Notes: generated by a model not told the origin, from the sequence alone. DNA of 64,000 bases from Agromyces ramosus (GCF_030817175.1 NZ_JAUSYY010000001.1:2666001-2730000); one strand, 5' to 3'. Shown: positions 43,990-52,771, counted from the first letter of the stretch. Program-made: numbers and translations.

Positions 43990-44595
43990 CTACGCATACT
44001 GCGGGCGCCCGCCCGGCCGATACCTCTGCACGGTGATGCCCGTCGGGAACGTGCGTGATTCGAGCAGCTCGAGGGCGAAGTCCCGGCCCTCGTCAGGGAA
44101 CAGCCGCGTGCCCGCGCCCACGATCACGGGGCAGACGATGAGCGTCATCTCATCGACGAGTTCGCGTTCGAGCAGCCAGCGGATCAGCTGCCCGCTGCCG
44201 TGCACCTGCAGTTCGCCGCCGGGCCTGGCCTTGAGTTCGCGGATGGCCGCCTCGAGGTCGCCGGAGAGCACCGTCGTGCCCGCCCACGTGGCCTCGCTGA
44301 GCGTGTTCGACGCGACGAACTTCGGACGGGTGTTCAGGGCGCCGGAGAACGGATTGTCGAGCGCGTCCTTGACCCCCCAGTAGCCGGCGAAGAGCTCGTA
44401 CGTGCGCCGGCCGAAGAGGAACGCGTCGGCGCGCTGATAGCACTCGGCGATGTAGCCGATCGACTCCTCATCGCCGAGCGGCAGCGCCCACCCGCCGCGC
44501 TCGAACCCTGGGTCGAGCTCCGGGTTGTTCCCACCGTTCGCCTGCATCACGCCGTCGACGGTGATCTGGGTGTTGGTGATCAGCTTCATGGTCAT
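43990..44595 (-). CDS. Dihydrofolate reductase family protein (RibD C-terminal type)
   Basis: 201 residues: KLITNTQITVDGVMQANGGN, ADAFLFGRRTYELFAGYWG, PKFVASNTLSEATW, LQVHGSGQLIRWLLERELVDEM and CPVIVGAGTRLFP are the standard landmarks. It lies 50 bp before the YCII gene on the same strand, so a three-gene unit with the ECF42 factor is likely. The start is ATG 44595 or 44589; GAGGAGGG precedes both. A weak ECF42-like box, TGTCGG (minus strand, 44662-44657), lies upstream but is not convincing. Confidence 0.87.
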   Translation of the reverse strand: MTMKLITNTQITVDGVMQANGGNNPELDPGFERGGWALPLGDEESIGYIAECYQRADAFLFGRRTYELFAGYWGVKDALDNPFSGALNTRPKFVASNTLSEATWAGTTVLSGDLEAAIRELKARPGGELQVHGSGQLIRWLLERELVDEMTLIVCPVIVGAGTRLFPDEGRDFALELLESRTFPTGITVQRYRPGGRPQYA

Positions 44596-44684
44596 TGCCC
44601 TCCTCGTCGCCCCTCGCGGGCGACCTCACTCTTGCTACGAACAGCGGTGCCGCGATCCGACAGCTCGAGGAGAAATTCCTGTTT

Positions 44685-44735
44685 CGCAACCAATGGGTTG
44701 CACGAAAACCTAATTCCTGCAACCATTAGGTTGCA
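44685..44735. promoter_or_regulatory. Pair of TGCAAC-n6-GTTGCA operators upstream of atypical SDR
   Basis: CGCAACCAATGGGTTGCA (44685-44702) and TGCAACCATTAGGTTGCA (44718-44735) have centres 33 bp apart. Sequence and spacing match the pair upstream of the MFS gene at 14.2 kb. They lie between the divergent DHFR-like and SDR genes and end 38 bp before the SDR start. Confidence 0.82.
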
Positions 44736-44773
44736 CATAGCGAACACGAGATGACGGGAATGGAGGCGGCGCG

Positions 44774-45568
44774 ATGCTGCTCGAGAAGAAGGTGGCCGTG
44801 ATCCACGGCGGTGGCGGTTCGATCGGAGGCGCGGCGGCGCGCGTGTTCGCCCGTGAGGGCGCACGACTCTTCCTCGCGGGCAGGAGCCTGCCGCGACTCG
44901 AGGCTGCAGCATCCGCCGCCAGAGCCGAGGGGGCGGATGTCTCGATCGCCGTCGTCGACGCGATGGACCAGGCGGCGGTCGACCGGCACGTCGACGAGGT
45001 GGTGGATGCCGCCGGCCGTATCGACATCGCGCTGAACGCGGTGGGATTCGACCACGTGCAGGGCCTGCCGATCGCCGAGACGTCGCTCGACGACTACCTG
45101 CATCCCGTGGTCGGGTACCTGCAGACGAACTTCGTGACCGCGAAGGCGGTGTCGCGGCGCATGATCGCGGAGGGGAGCGGCGTGATTCTCACGATCTCGA
45201 CCCCCGGGGCGCGGCTCACCGGCCGCGGGCTCATCGGCAATGCCGCCCAATCGGCCGCGCTCGAGGGGTTCTCGCGCGCGCTCGCCGGCGAGCTCGGGCC
45301 TGACGGCGTACGGGTGGTCTGCGTGCGTCCGCACGCGATGTCGGATGCGCTCGCGACCTCGTACACGCGCGAGATGTTCGGCCGCACTGCTGACGCCAAC
45401 GGCGTCTCCATGGACCAGTTCGTCAGCGGCCTGGCCGCCATGACGCTGCTCGGCCGCCTGCCGGTGCTCGACGAGCTCGCGGAGTACCTCGCGTTCGCGG
45501 CATCCGATCGTGCGGGTTCGATGACGGGGGCGATCGCGAACCTGTCGGCGGGAGCGCTCGTCGACTGA
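44774..45568 (+). CDS. SDR-fold protein lacking the catalytic Tyr-Lys
   Basis: 264 residues with a Rossmann fold close to 3-oxoacyl-ACP reductases: VAVIHGGGGSIGGAAARVFA (nucleotide loop), ALNAVGFDHVQG (for NNAG), LTISTPGA (catalytic Ser region). At the YxxxK position the sequence reads NAAQSAALEGFSRALAGELG: Tyr is Asn and Lys is Ser. It may bind NAD(P) but cannot use the classical mechanism. GGAGG precedes ATG 44774 and the tandem operator pair lies upstream. Shared operators tie it to the MFS gene at 14.2 kb. Confidence 0.85.
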   Translation: MLLEKKVAVIHGGGGSIGGAAARVFAREGARLFLAGRSLPRLEAAASAARAEGADVSIAVVDAMDQAAVDRHVDEVVDAAGRIDIALNAVGFDHVQGLPIAETSLDDYLHPVVGYLQTNFVTAKAVSRRMIAEGSGVILTISTPGARLTGRGLIGNAAQSAALEGFSRALAGELGPDGVRVVCVRPHAMSDALATSYTREMFGRTADANGVSMDQFVSGLAAMTLLGRLPVLDELAEYLAFAASDRAGSMTGAIANLSAGALVD

Positions 45569-45684
45569 GGCGGATGCCGCGCGTGCCGTCACCTCGGAGC
45601 CGGCGGCCGCGGCGGTGGACGAGTGGCATGGGGTTGCGGCGCAAGCCCCTGCCCGGATCCGGGCGACCGCGTCACGATCGAAGC

Positions 45685-45942
45685 ATGCTCCTCATCTTCG
45701 GCGCGTGGCCCCGCGAGCGAGTGCTCACGGTCGTGACGTTCGTCTGCGAGTACTGCCGCACCCGGGCATCGCAGGACGTGGTCGAGCGCGCGACGAGGTT
45801 CTCCGTCTTCTTCATCCCGTTGTTCACGGTGTCGCGGCAGTACTTCGTCGTGTGTTCGAACTGCGGCGGCATGACCCCGCTCACCAGGGAGCAGGCGACG
45901 CACGGGGTCGAGTGGGCGGCGCAGAACCGGCAGATGAGCTGA
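45685..45942 (+). CDS. Small zinc-ribbon protein
   Basis: 85 residues with two CxxC knuckles, CEYC and CSNC, separated by 33 residues including the hydrophobic stretch FSVFFIPLFTVSRQYFVVC. This fits the small zinc-ribbon family common in actinobacteria; function unknown. ATG 45685 is the only reasonable start and no clear ribosome-binding site is seen. Confidence 0.78.
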   Translation: MLLIFGAWPRERVLTVVTFVCEYCRTRASQDVVERATRFSVFFIPLFTVSRQYFVVCSNCGGMTPLTREQATHGVEWAAQNRQMS

Positions 45943-45996
45943 CCCGGGGAGCGGCTGCCGTGGTCGCACCCGTGGCGCGACGTCCGCGCACCGAGC

Positions 45997-46881
45997 ATGC
46001 TGAAGGGCATGAGCGAGCGGATGCACCGGGCTGAGGTTCGATCGCTGCGGGTCGCCCGCCCCGACGGCGCCGAGATCGCGGCCGAGGCGATCGGTTCGGC
46101 GGGACATCCGGTCGTGCTGCTCGTCGCCGGGGGCGAGAGCTCGATGGATTGGTGGCGACCCGAGTTCTGCGACCTCATCGTCGATCGAGGGCTGTGCGTG
46201 GTGCGCTACGACCAGCGCGGCATGGGCGAGACGACGCTGGGCCCGCCGGGTACGCGCCGTGACGGGCTGACGGTCGCCGTCGACGACGCGATCGCGGTGC
46301 TGGATGCCGCAGGCGCCACTGATGCGCACTGGCTCGGCTTCTCGGCGGGCGCATGGGTGGCGCAGCTCGCCGCGCTCGACCACCCCGGTCGGGTTCGCGC
46401 GCTCACCCTCGTGTCGACCAGTCCGACGATGTTCGAGTCCGATCCCGACCTGCCCGGTGCGACCGCCCGCATGCAGGAGGCGTGGGCGAACCCGCCGCCC
46501 GAGCCCGATTGGAGCGACCCCGACGCCGTGATCGAGTACCACGTCGACGTCGACCGCGACTATGCCGGCGACGAGTTCGACGTGGCGCACGACCGCGCGA
46601 TCTGGGCGGACACGGTTCGCCGATCGCCCGGAATGCACCGCGACGAGGGCCGGGCCGAGGTCATCGAGCCGGCTCCGCGCTGGCGGGAGCGGCTCGGCGA
46701 GATCCGGGTGCCGACGACGGTCGTGCACGGCACCGCCGACCCGGTGTTCCCGATCGGGAACGGTGAAGCGCTCGCGCGTGACATCCCGGGGGCGCGGTTC
46801 GTGTCGCTCCCCGGCGGCGGGCACGAGCTGCCGCCGGCAGCGTGGGGTGCCGTGGTCGAGGCGGTGGCCCGCACGGCGTGA
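45997..46881 (+). CDS. Alpha/beta hydrolase
   Basis: 294 residues with the canonical fold: PVVLLVAGGESSMDWW (oxyanion region), VVRYDQRGMGETTLG, nucleophile elbow WLGFSAGAWVAQ (GxSxG), VPTTVVHGTADPVFP (acid strand) and LPGGGHELPP (catalytic His). Sequence resembles TAP-like/aclacinomycin-methylesterase-type hydrolases. Substrate unknown. The start could be ATG 45997, 46009 or 46021; GAAGGG at 46002-46007 suits none ideally. The stop abuts the convergent HD gene. Confidence 0.87.
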   Translation: MLKGMSERMHRAEVRSLRVARPDGAEIAAEAIGSAGHPVVLLVAGGESSMDWWRPEFCDLIVDRGLCVVRYDQRGMGETTLGPPGTRRDGLTVAVDDAIAVLDAAGATDAHWLGFSAGAWVAQLAALDHPGRVRALTLVSTSPTMFESDPDLPGATARMQEAWANPPPEPDWSDPDAVIEYHVDVDRDYAGDEFDVAHDRAIWADTVRRSPGMHRDEGRAEVIEPAPRWRERLGEIRVPTTVVHGTADPVFPIGNGEALARDIPGARFVSLPGGGHELPPAAWGAVVEAVARTA

Positions 46882-47517
46882 TCAGCGCTCGAGCGCGCGT
46901 GCCACGCGCAGCCATGGCACGGATGCGTCGGGGCGTGCCGCCGACCCGCGCGCCTCGCCGTCGCAACGCACGACGACGGCCCAGTCGTCGAGTGACGTGC
47001 CCGCCGCCTCGAGTCGTTCGCGCAGCCGGCGCACCGCCTTGGCCGACGGTTCGCCCTGCACCGAGACGTGCGCCATGTGCGTCTCGGCGATGGCGGAGGC
47101 GGCCTTCACGAGTGGGCGAGGAAGCTCCAGGCGGCGCCCCATCGAGCGGATCAGCTCGGCACCGTGCTCGGCGTGGCCGTGCGAGGTGATGCGCCCGTTC
47201 ATCCTTCGAGTCGTGTCGGGCTTGCCGAGGTCGTGGAACAGGGTCGCGAGCACCAGGACGGCTCGCCAGTCGGAGTCGACGCCGCGCTCGTCGGCGTATG
47301 TCGCAGCGAGATCGGCTGCCCACAGCGAGTGCACGAGCACGTCGCCCTCGGGGTGCCAGCGCGGGTCCTGCGGCGTCACCGCGAGCGCCTCGAGCTCCGG
47401 CACGGAATCGACGATCCCGTGGTCACGGATCGCGCGCGACGGGATGGGCTCCTCCCGTGCAATGCCGAGCAGCGCAGCTCCCACTTCGCGATCCGAACGG
47501 ATGCCGCGACCACTCAT
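46882..47517 (-). CDS. HD-domain protein related to CCA-adding enzyme HD domains
   Basis: 211 residues. HPEGDVLVHSLWAADLAA, TLFHDLGKPDTT and GHAEHGAELIRSMG supply the metal-binding His/Asp set of the HD fold and resemble the phosphohydrolase domain attached to bacterial CCA-adding enzymes; there is no nucleotidyltransferase domain. It should be a metal-dependent phosphohydrolase on nucleotides or 2',3'-cyclic phosphates. ATG 47517 follows AAAGGGA at 6 nt. Confidence 0.85.
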   Translation of the reverse strand: MSGRGIRSDREVGAALLGIAREEPIPSRAIRDHGIVDSVPELEALAVTPQDPRWHPEGDVLVHSLWAADLAATYADERGVDSDWRAVLVLATLFHDLGKPDTTRRMNGRITSHGHAEHGAELIRSMGRRLELPRPLVKAASAIAETHMAHVSVQGEPSAKAVRRLRERLEAAGTSLDDWAVVVRCDGEARGSAARPDASVPWLRVARALER

Positions 47518-47540
47518 CCCGCATCCCTTTCTCGCCCGCC

Positions 47541-47939
47541 TCAATCAGACAGGCGCGCGCTGACGACCCGCATCGAGTCGCCCTGGATTCGAACGACGCA
47601 GCGGACCAAGGCGTGGTCGACGTGACCCGACTCGTCGACGGAGGTCACGGAGCCCGACACGCGGTCGGCACCGTCGGCCTCGGTGACCTGGAACGACCGG
47701 GACACGTCGATGTCGGTGTGGCCGCGCGATTCCAAGGTGGCCTCGATCGCCGACCGGCACGCGGACTCCACGGTCGCTGGCGGCTGGGACCTGGCCGCCG
47801 AGACGCCCACGACCACGGCCGCCCCGCCGATGAGGACGACGACGGGGACGGTGATGCGGGCCCACAGCGGCGTTCGCGCGAGCGGGCTCGATTTCTGTGC
47901 GGGCGCTTCGGGAGCGCGTTCGCCGAGTTCAGATGTCAT
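47541..47939 (-). CDS. Small membrane-anchored exported protein
   Basis: 132 residues: a short cytoplasmic N-terminus, one TM helix (about 29-49, ITVPVVVLIGGAAVVVGVSA), then an extracellular domain of about 80 residues with two Cys (ESACRSAIEATLESRG ... ALVRCVVRI) likely to form a disulphide. This architecture recurs in actinobacterial hypothetical proteins. It lies 23 bp upstream of the HD gene on the same strand and may be co-transcribed. ATG 47939. Confidence 0.75.
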   Translation of the reverse strand: MTSELGERAPEAPAQKSSPLARTPLWARITVPVVVLIGGAAVVVGVSAARSQPPATVESACRSAIEATLESRGHTDIDVSRSFQVTEADGADRVSGSVTSVDESGHVDHALVRCVVRIQGDSMRVVSARLSD

Positions 47940-48059
47940 GGCAGCACAGTAGGTCGCACGAGTCGTGGCGGCATCCGTGCGCTCCACGGAAGTCTCTCCG
48001 GGGCAGCACCGTCGGCGAGCCGGCCAGCAGGGCATGCGACCGGCGAAACCGCGTCGGCG

Positions 48060-50021
48060 TCACGGCTCCGTCGTCGGCCGGATGACGCGGCGCGCGACGT
48101 TGTCGGCGGCGTCGGCCGGTACCTCCTCGGTGATCCACGGGCCCGTGCCCTCGCTGGGGTCGAGGATGCCGTCTTCGAGCCACGTGTAGCGCCCGTCGAG
48201 CACCAGGGCGGCGAGGCGCTCGTCGGCGGCATCCGTGTTGTGCCAGAGCGCGTCGAGCAGCCGCTCGACGCGATCGCGCGACTGCTTCGCGAACGTGTCG
48301 GCGAGCTGGTACGCGGACTTGCCATGCTCGGGGGTGTCGGCGGCGATCATCGCCGCACGCACGCACGACGCCGACACGGCGAACAGCTCGGCGCCGACAT
48401 CGACGACGCGAGCGAGGAAGCCCTGCTTGCGTTCGAGGCCGCCCTGCCAGCGCGCCATGCCGTAGAAGGTCTCGCGGGCGAGCTTGCGACTCGTCCGCTC
48501 GACGTAGCGAAGGTGGGGAGCGAGTGCTCCGAACTGGTCGAACGAGGTGGGCAGGTCGCCCTTGCCGGCGACGAGCTGCGGCAGCCAACGCGCGTAGAAC
48601 CCGCTCGCCGAGGCCGCCGCTTTCAGCCGGCGGGCGATGTCGAGGTGCGGGTCGATCAGGTCGCCGGCGGCCTTGAGGTGCGCGTCGACCGCCTCGCGCG
48701 CGATGAGCAGGCGCATGATCTCGGTCGAGCCCTCGAAGATGCGGTTGATGCGCATGTCACGGAGCACCTGCTCGGCGCCGACGGCGCGTTCGCCGCGGGC
48801 AGCGAGCGACGCGGCCGTCTCGAAGCCGCGGCCGCCGCGGATCTGCACGAGCTCGTCGGCGATGCGCCATCCCATCTCGGAGGCCCACATCTTGGCGAGC
48901 GCCGCCTCGATGCGGATGTCCTTGCGGCCCTCGTCGGCGAGCATCCCCGAGAGGTCGACCACTGCCTCGAGCGCGAACGTCGTTGCTGCGATGAACGCGA
49001 CCTTGTGCGCGACCGCGGCGTGCTCGCCGACGGGTCGGCCCCACTGCACGCGTGCTCGCGACCACTCGCGCGCGATCTTCAGGCTCCACTTGCCGGTGCC
49101 CGCGCAGATCGCCGGGATCGCGAGCCGCCCGGCGTTGAGGGTGGTCAGCGCGATCTTGAGGCCCTCGCCCTCACGACCGATCAGGTTGTCGCGCGGCACG
49201 CGCACGTTGCGCAGCGAGGTGAGCCCGTTCTCGATGCCGTGCAAGCCCATGAAGGCGTTGCGGCGGTGCACGGTGATGCCCGGGGCGTCGGCCTCGACGA
49301 TGAACGCGCTGATGCCGCCGCGGTGTTCATCGGACTTGGGCACCCGCGCCATCACGACGAGCAGCTCGGCGACGACGCCGTTCGTGGTCCAGAGCTTCGT
49401 GCCGTCGAGCACGTACTCGGAGCCGTCCTCGCTCGGGACCGCCGTGGCGCGCAGCCGGGCCGGGTCGGAGCCGACCTCGGGTTCGGTCAGCAGGAAGGCG
49501 CTGATGGCGCCCGTCGCGCAACGGGGCAGGTACTGACGCTTCTGCGCCTCCGTGCCCGCGAGCACGAGCGGTTCCGGCAGGCCGACCGATTGGTGCGCCG
49601 AGAGCAGCGCACCGATGCTGGCGTTGACCGAACCGATCATCACCAGGGCGCGGTTGTAGTAGTGCTGCCCGAGCCCGAGGCCGCCGTACTCGATCGGGAT
49701 CTTCATGCCGAAGGCGCCGATCTCGGCGAGCGCCTGGAAGGTCTCGTCTGGGATGCGCGACTCACGCTCGATGCGCGCGACGTCGACTTCTCGCAGGAGC
49801 GACTCGAGGTCGGCGAGGAACTTCTCGCCGCGCTCGACGCGGTCGGGTTGCGGTCGAGGGTGCGGATGGATCAGCGACAGGTCGAACTGCCCGAGGTAGA
49901 GGCCTTTCGCGAAGCTCGGCTTGCGCCACTCCTGTTCGCGGGCGGCTTCGGCGACGGCGCGCGACTGCTGTTCGTCGACGTGCTCGACAGGTGGGATGGC
50001 GGAATCACGGATGGCGCTCAC
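48060..50021 (-). CDS. Acyl-CoA dehydrogenase, long form (about 650 aa)
   Basis: 653 residues. The N-terminal 60 residues are an extension; the ACAD core follows (FGMKIPIEYGGLGLGQHYYN, LLTEPEVGSDPARLRATA, DGTKLWTTNG, QWGRPVGEHAAVAHKVA, RIFEGSTEIMRLLIA), then an extra C-terminal helical domain of about 180 residues as in very-long-chain-type dehydrogenases. It should oxidise acyl-CoA with FAD and pass electrons to ETF. GTG 50021 has GAGGAGG at 6 nt; the TTG at 50045 is less likely. No other beta-oxidation gene is adjacent. Confidence 0.92.
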   Translation of the reverse strand: MSAIRDSAIPPVEHVDEQQSRAVAEAAREQEWRKPSFAKGLYLGQFDLSLIHPHPRPQPDRVERGEKFLADLESLLREVDVARIERESRIPDETFQALAEIGAFGMKIPIEYGGLGLGQHYYNRALVMIGSVNASIGALLSAHQSVGLPEPLVLAGTEAQKRQYLPRCATGAISAFLLTEPEVGSDPARLRATAVPSEDGSEYVLDGTKLWTTNGVVAELLVVMARVPKSDEHRGGISAFIVEADAPGITVHRRNAFMGLHGIENGLTSLRNVRVPRDNLIGREGEGLKIALTTLNAGRLAIPAICAGTGKWSLKIAREWSRARVQWGRPVGEHAAVAHKVAFIAATTFALEAVVDLSGMLADEGRKDIRIEAALAKMWASEMGWRIADELVQIRGGRGFETAASLAARGERAVGAEQVLRDMRINRIFEGSTEIMRLLIAREAVDAHLKAAGDLIDPHLDIARRLKAAASASGFYARWLPQLVAGKGDLPTSFDQFGALAPHLRYVERTSRKLARETFYGMARWQGGLERKQGFLARVVDVGAELFAVSASCVRAAMIAADTPEHGKSAYQLADTFAKQSRDRVERLLDALWHNTDAADERLAALVLDGRYTWLEDGILDPSEGTGPWITEEVPADAADNVARRVIRPTTEP

Positions 50022-50108
50022 GCGAACCTCCTCGTGTTGCGCCAAATCTACGCGCTCGCCTTCGCCCGGGCGAGTCGCCCCGCGCGGGCGTTCCCCTGTC
50101 AGGGCGCG

Positions 50109-50504
50109 CTACATCATCGACTGCAACAGCTGTGTGGCCCGCTGGTTGTCGCTCGTCGCGAGGACGACGCGGTTCCTGGAGGCCACGTAGGCGAGGTTGA
50201 TGTTGATACCCGCCTCGGCGATCGCGCGCGCCATCGCACCGAACCTGCCTGGCGTGTCGATGTCGGGCTCGGGTAGGTGCGGGCTGACGATGACGTCGGT
50301 TTCGGCGTCGACCGTGATGCCGGCGCCGTCGAGCGCCGCCTTGGCGCCCGCGACGTCCTCGACGAGGATGTGGACGATGCCCGTTCCGCCCTCCATGAAC
50401 GCGCAGAGGCCCTCGATGTTGACACCCGCGTCGCCGAGGGCCTCACCGAGTCGAGCCCCTTCACCGGGCTGGTCCTTGAGCGTGACCAAGAGATCCTTTG
50501 CCAT
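50109..50504 (-). CDS. ACT-domain protein
   Basis: 131 residues with two ACT-like beta-alpha-beta units: DLLVTLKDQPGEGARLGEAL, GVNIEGLCAFME and, after residue 75, DTPGRFGAMARAIAEAGINI, NLAYVASRNRVVLATSDN. These are small amino-acid-binding regulatory modules. GGAGG lies 7 nt before ATG 50504. It lies 87 bp upstream of the acyl-CoA dehydrogenase on the same strand; co-transcription is possible. Confidence 0.85.
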   Translation of the reverse strand: MAKDLLVTLKDQPGEGARLGEALGDAGVNIEGLCAFMEGGTGIVHILVEDVAGAKAALDGAGITVDAETDVIVSPHLPEPDIDTPGRFGAMARAIAEAGININLAYVASRNRVVLATSDNQRATQLLQSMM

Positions 50505-50590
50505 GACGGCACCTCCTTCTCGGATGCCTCAGGTCTACGCCTGCGGCCGCGGCGCGTCAACGCGGCGGGCGGCTGCCGGCACTGCGTCCG

Positions 50591-51832
50591 CTACTCGAGA
50601 CATGCGGTGCTCGACGTCGCGGCCACCGATGTCGGCAGCACCGGGACGAGCGCCGCGACGACCTTGAAGAACTCCTCGCCGGTACCGCCGTCTCCGTTGC
50701 CGATGAGCGCGAGGACCGCGCCGGAGCCCGCGAAGTACTGCACATGCGCGCCGTATCCCGGTTCGGCTCCACTGTGGCTGAGGTCGAGCAGGCATTCGGA
50801 GACCGGGTCGATGTGCACCCCCACGCCGAGCCCGTACCCGTACCCCGCGGCGCTGGTGCCTGGTGCGAGGTCGTCGATGCGGGCGGCCCGCAGCTCGGGG
50901 GTGAGTCCGTATCCTTCACCCAGCGCGAGCCCCCACGCATGGAGGTCGTCGATCGTCGAGAGCATGGCGCCGGCCGCCCAGGACTCGTGGTTTGTCCAGT
51001 CGGTGGTGTCGGTGGGTTGGGGGAGTTGGGCGCAGAATCCCGAGTAGCCCCGGTTGAACGGCTCCGCCAGCACGGCATCGGGAGCGAAGCGGCTTCGCGT
51101 CATCTCGAGCGGCTCCATCAGGTGCTCGTCGATCAGCGTGCCGAGATCGGTGCCCGTCGAGTGTTCGAGGATGCGTCCGAGCAGGAAGGTGTTGAACCCC
51201 GAGTAGGCGAAGCCCTCGCCGGGTGCGTAGGCCTCGCGGGGTGTGGATGCGCCGATGGCGATGACCTCATCGGGCGTGATCGTCGAGTACGGATCGGCAC
51301 AGATCCGGTCCAGTTGTGCCTGGCCAGGGCCGCCGATCCCGCTCGACATGTTCATGAGCATGCGCACGGTGATCGCGTTCGCTTCAGGAAAGTCGGGATA
51401 CCACCGGTCGATCGTGTGGTCGAGAGTGAGCCCGGCCTCTCCGTCGCCGATGACCTGCAGCGCGACCGTGCCGACGATGGTCTTGGTGATGCTCCCGATC
51501 TTCGACTGGTTGGCACGGTCCATCGGCAGGTTCGAGGCGAGATCCGAGACGCCTCGAGTGGCGACCCATTCGTCCTGGCCGGGGATCCACAGTGCGACGG
51601 TCACGCCGGGCATTCCGGATGCCGCGAAACCTTCATCGAGGGCGGCCTCGAGTTGTGCGCGCACGGCAGGGTCGAGCGAGGTGGTGGAGGCGGTCGGCGG
51701 GGTCGAGGCAGTCGTCGGGGCGGGAGTTGCGGTGCACCCCGCGATGCCGCAAGAAAGCGCGAGCGCCGCTATGGCTGCTGCATGCACCCGCAGTCGGCCT
51801 TTCGCGCCTCGCACTCGTCGTTGCGCGCTCAT
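50591..51832 (-). CDS. Lipoprotein serine hydrolase (beta-lactamase / DD-peptidase family)
   Basis: 413 residues. A lipobox (ALSCGIAGC) follows a signal peptide, so it is membrane-anchored outside. The class-C beta-lactamase-like set is present: SITK (SxxK), YSGFN (YxN) and LSHSGAEPG (HxG). These enzymes act on peptidoglycan stem peptides, D-amino-acid peptides or esters. ATG 51832 with GGAG at 6 nt is preferred over GTG 51850. Single gene unit. Confidence 0.9.
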   Translation of the reverse strand: MSAQRRVRGAKGRLRVHAAAIAALALSCGIAGCTATPAPTTASTPPTASTTSLDPAVRAQLEAALDEGFAASGMPGVTVALWIPGQDEWVATRGVSDLASNLPMDRANQSKIGSITKTIVGTVALQVIGDGEAGLTLDHTIDRWYPDFPEANAITVRMLMNMSSGIGGPGQAQLDRICADPYSTITPDEVIAIGASTPREAYAPGEGFAYSGFNTFLLGRILEHSTGTDLGTLIDEHLMEPLEMTRSRFAPDAVLAEPFNRGYSGFCAQLPQPTDTTDWTNHESWAAGAMLSTIDDLHAWGLALGEGYGLTPELRAARIDDLAPGTSAAGYGYGLGVGVHIDPVSECLLDLSHSGAEPGYGAHVQYFAGSGAVLALIGNGDGGTGEEFFKVVAALVPVLPTSVAATSSTACLE

Positions 51833-51946
51833 GGTCGGCTCCGTCCTCACGACGGGTCGACGGTGTGACCGGCCCTCAAGCGACAGTACGCTCGCGCTTC
51901 TGGGCCGGGCAGCCCCAGAACGCGGGTGGATGGCGGCGCCTGCCGC

Positions 51947-52699
51947 TCACCGAGTGACGGCGCGTGGCGCGTCGGGGCCAGCTGCCTCGACCTCCCGGCG
52001 ATGCACCTTCTCGATGCCGTCGAGGATCAGCTCGAGCCCGAACTCGAACTCGTTGCCATAGGCGTACCCGGGCTGGAGGATCAGCGTCACCGCCATCTCG
52101 GCGAGGTTCGCGAACGCGTCCGACATCATCTCCTGCTGCGCCATGATGTCTTCGGTGACGGCGCCGATGTCGCCCGACGCGTCGAGGGGCAGGGTCGCCT
52201 CCTGCATGGCGAACCCCTGCACGTAGCTGTCGAGCAACGACATCGCGTGGCCGACGAGGGGCATCGAGAATCCGGCCGCTCGAAGCACGCCGATCGTCGC
52301 GTCGAGATGCCCGAGGGTCGCCGGGCCGGGCGATGTGCGTGCGTCGAGGCTGATGGCCCACGGATGCCGCGCCAGCACCGCGCGCGTGGACTCGGCGCGT
52401 TGCAGCATGGCCGTCCTCCATTCGACGCCGGGCCCGGGCACGTGCATCTCGGAGTACACGACGTCGAGCATCCCGTCGAGGATGTCCTCCTTGTCGGTCA
52501 CGTGGTAGTACAGCGACATCGGCGTGATGCTCAGCTCCGCGGCGAGCTTGCGCATGCTGACGGACTCGATTCCGCCCGCATCGGCGAGTTCGACCGCGAC
52601 CCGCACTGCTCGCTCGCGCGTCACCGGCTCCCTGGTCACTGTCGCTGTTTCGCTTGGCCCGCCTGGCATTGCGCCTCCGGTCTTCGGCCTGTCGGCCAT
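51947..52699 (-). CDS. TetR-family regulator
   Basis: 250 residues. The TetR HTH occupies about 25-70 (RERAVRVAVELADAGGIESV, SMRKLAAELSITPMSLYYHVTDKEDIL), followed by a TetR_C-type ligand domain (TRAVLARHPWAISLDART, GYAYGNEFEFGLELILDGIE), closest to the TetR/ActR class. Divergent from the DUF4386-SDR operon with two identical palindromes between them; autorepression and control of the operon are inferred. ATG 52699; ATG 52669 is possible. Confidence 0.9.
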   Translation of the reverse strand: MADRPKTGGAMPGGPSETATVTREPVTRERAVRVAVELADAGGIESVSMRKLAAELSITPMSLYYHVTDKEDILDGMLDVVYSEMHVPGPGVEWRTAMLQRAESTRAVLARHPWAISLDARTSPGPATLGHLDATIGVLRAAGFSMPLVGHAMSLLDSYVQGFAMQEATLPLDASGDIGAVTEDIMAQQEMMSDAFANLAEMAVTLILQPGYAYGNEFEFGLELILDGIEKVHRREVEAAGPDAPRAVTR

Positions 52700-52721
52700 C
52701 CGTGATCGTCCCGTAGACGAA

Positions 52722-52771
52722 ACCATACACCGTATGGTACCTTCGACCCAACCGACCATACACCGTATGGT
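52722..52771. promoter_or_regulatory. Duplicate TetR operator
   Basis: The 17-bp palindrome accatacaccgtatggt (ACCATAC-n3-GTATGGT) occurs identically at 52722-52738 and 52755-52771, centres 33 bp apart. It is located between the divergent tetR and DUF4386 starts, as expected for two dimers controlling both promoters. Confidence 0.88.

Noticed and set aside
44640..44662. ECF42-type promoter for the DHFR-YCII-ECF42 unit
   Set aside because: Only a TGTCGG box with a poorly fitting downstream element is seen; not enough to call.
47298..50276. 992-codon open frame opposite the acyl-CoA dehydrogenase
   Set aside because: It is antisense to several well-supported genes; its composition (Arg, His, Asp-rich without motifs) is that of a high-GC shadow frame.
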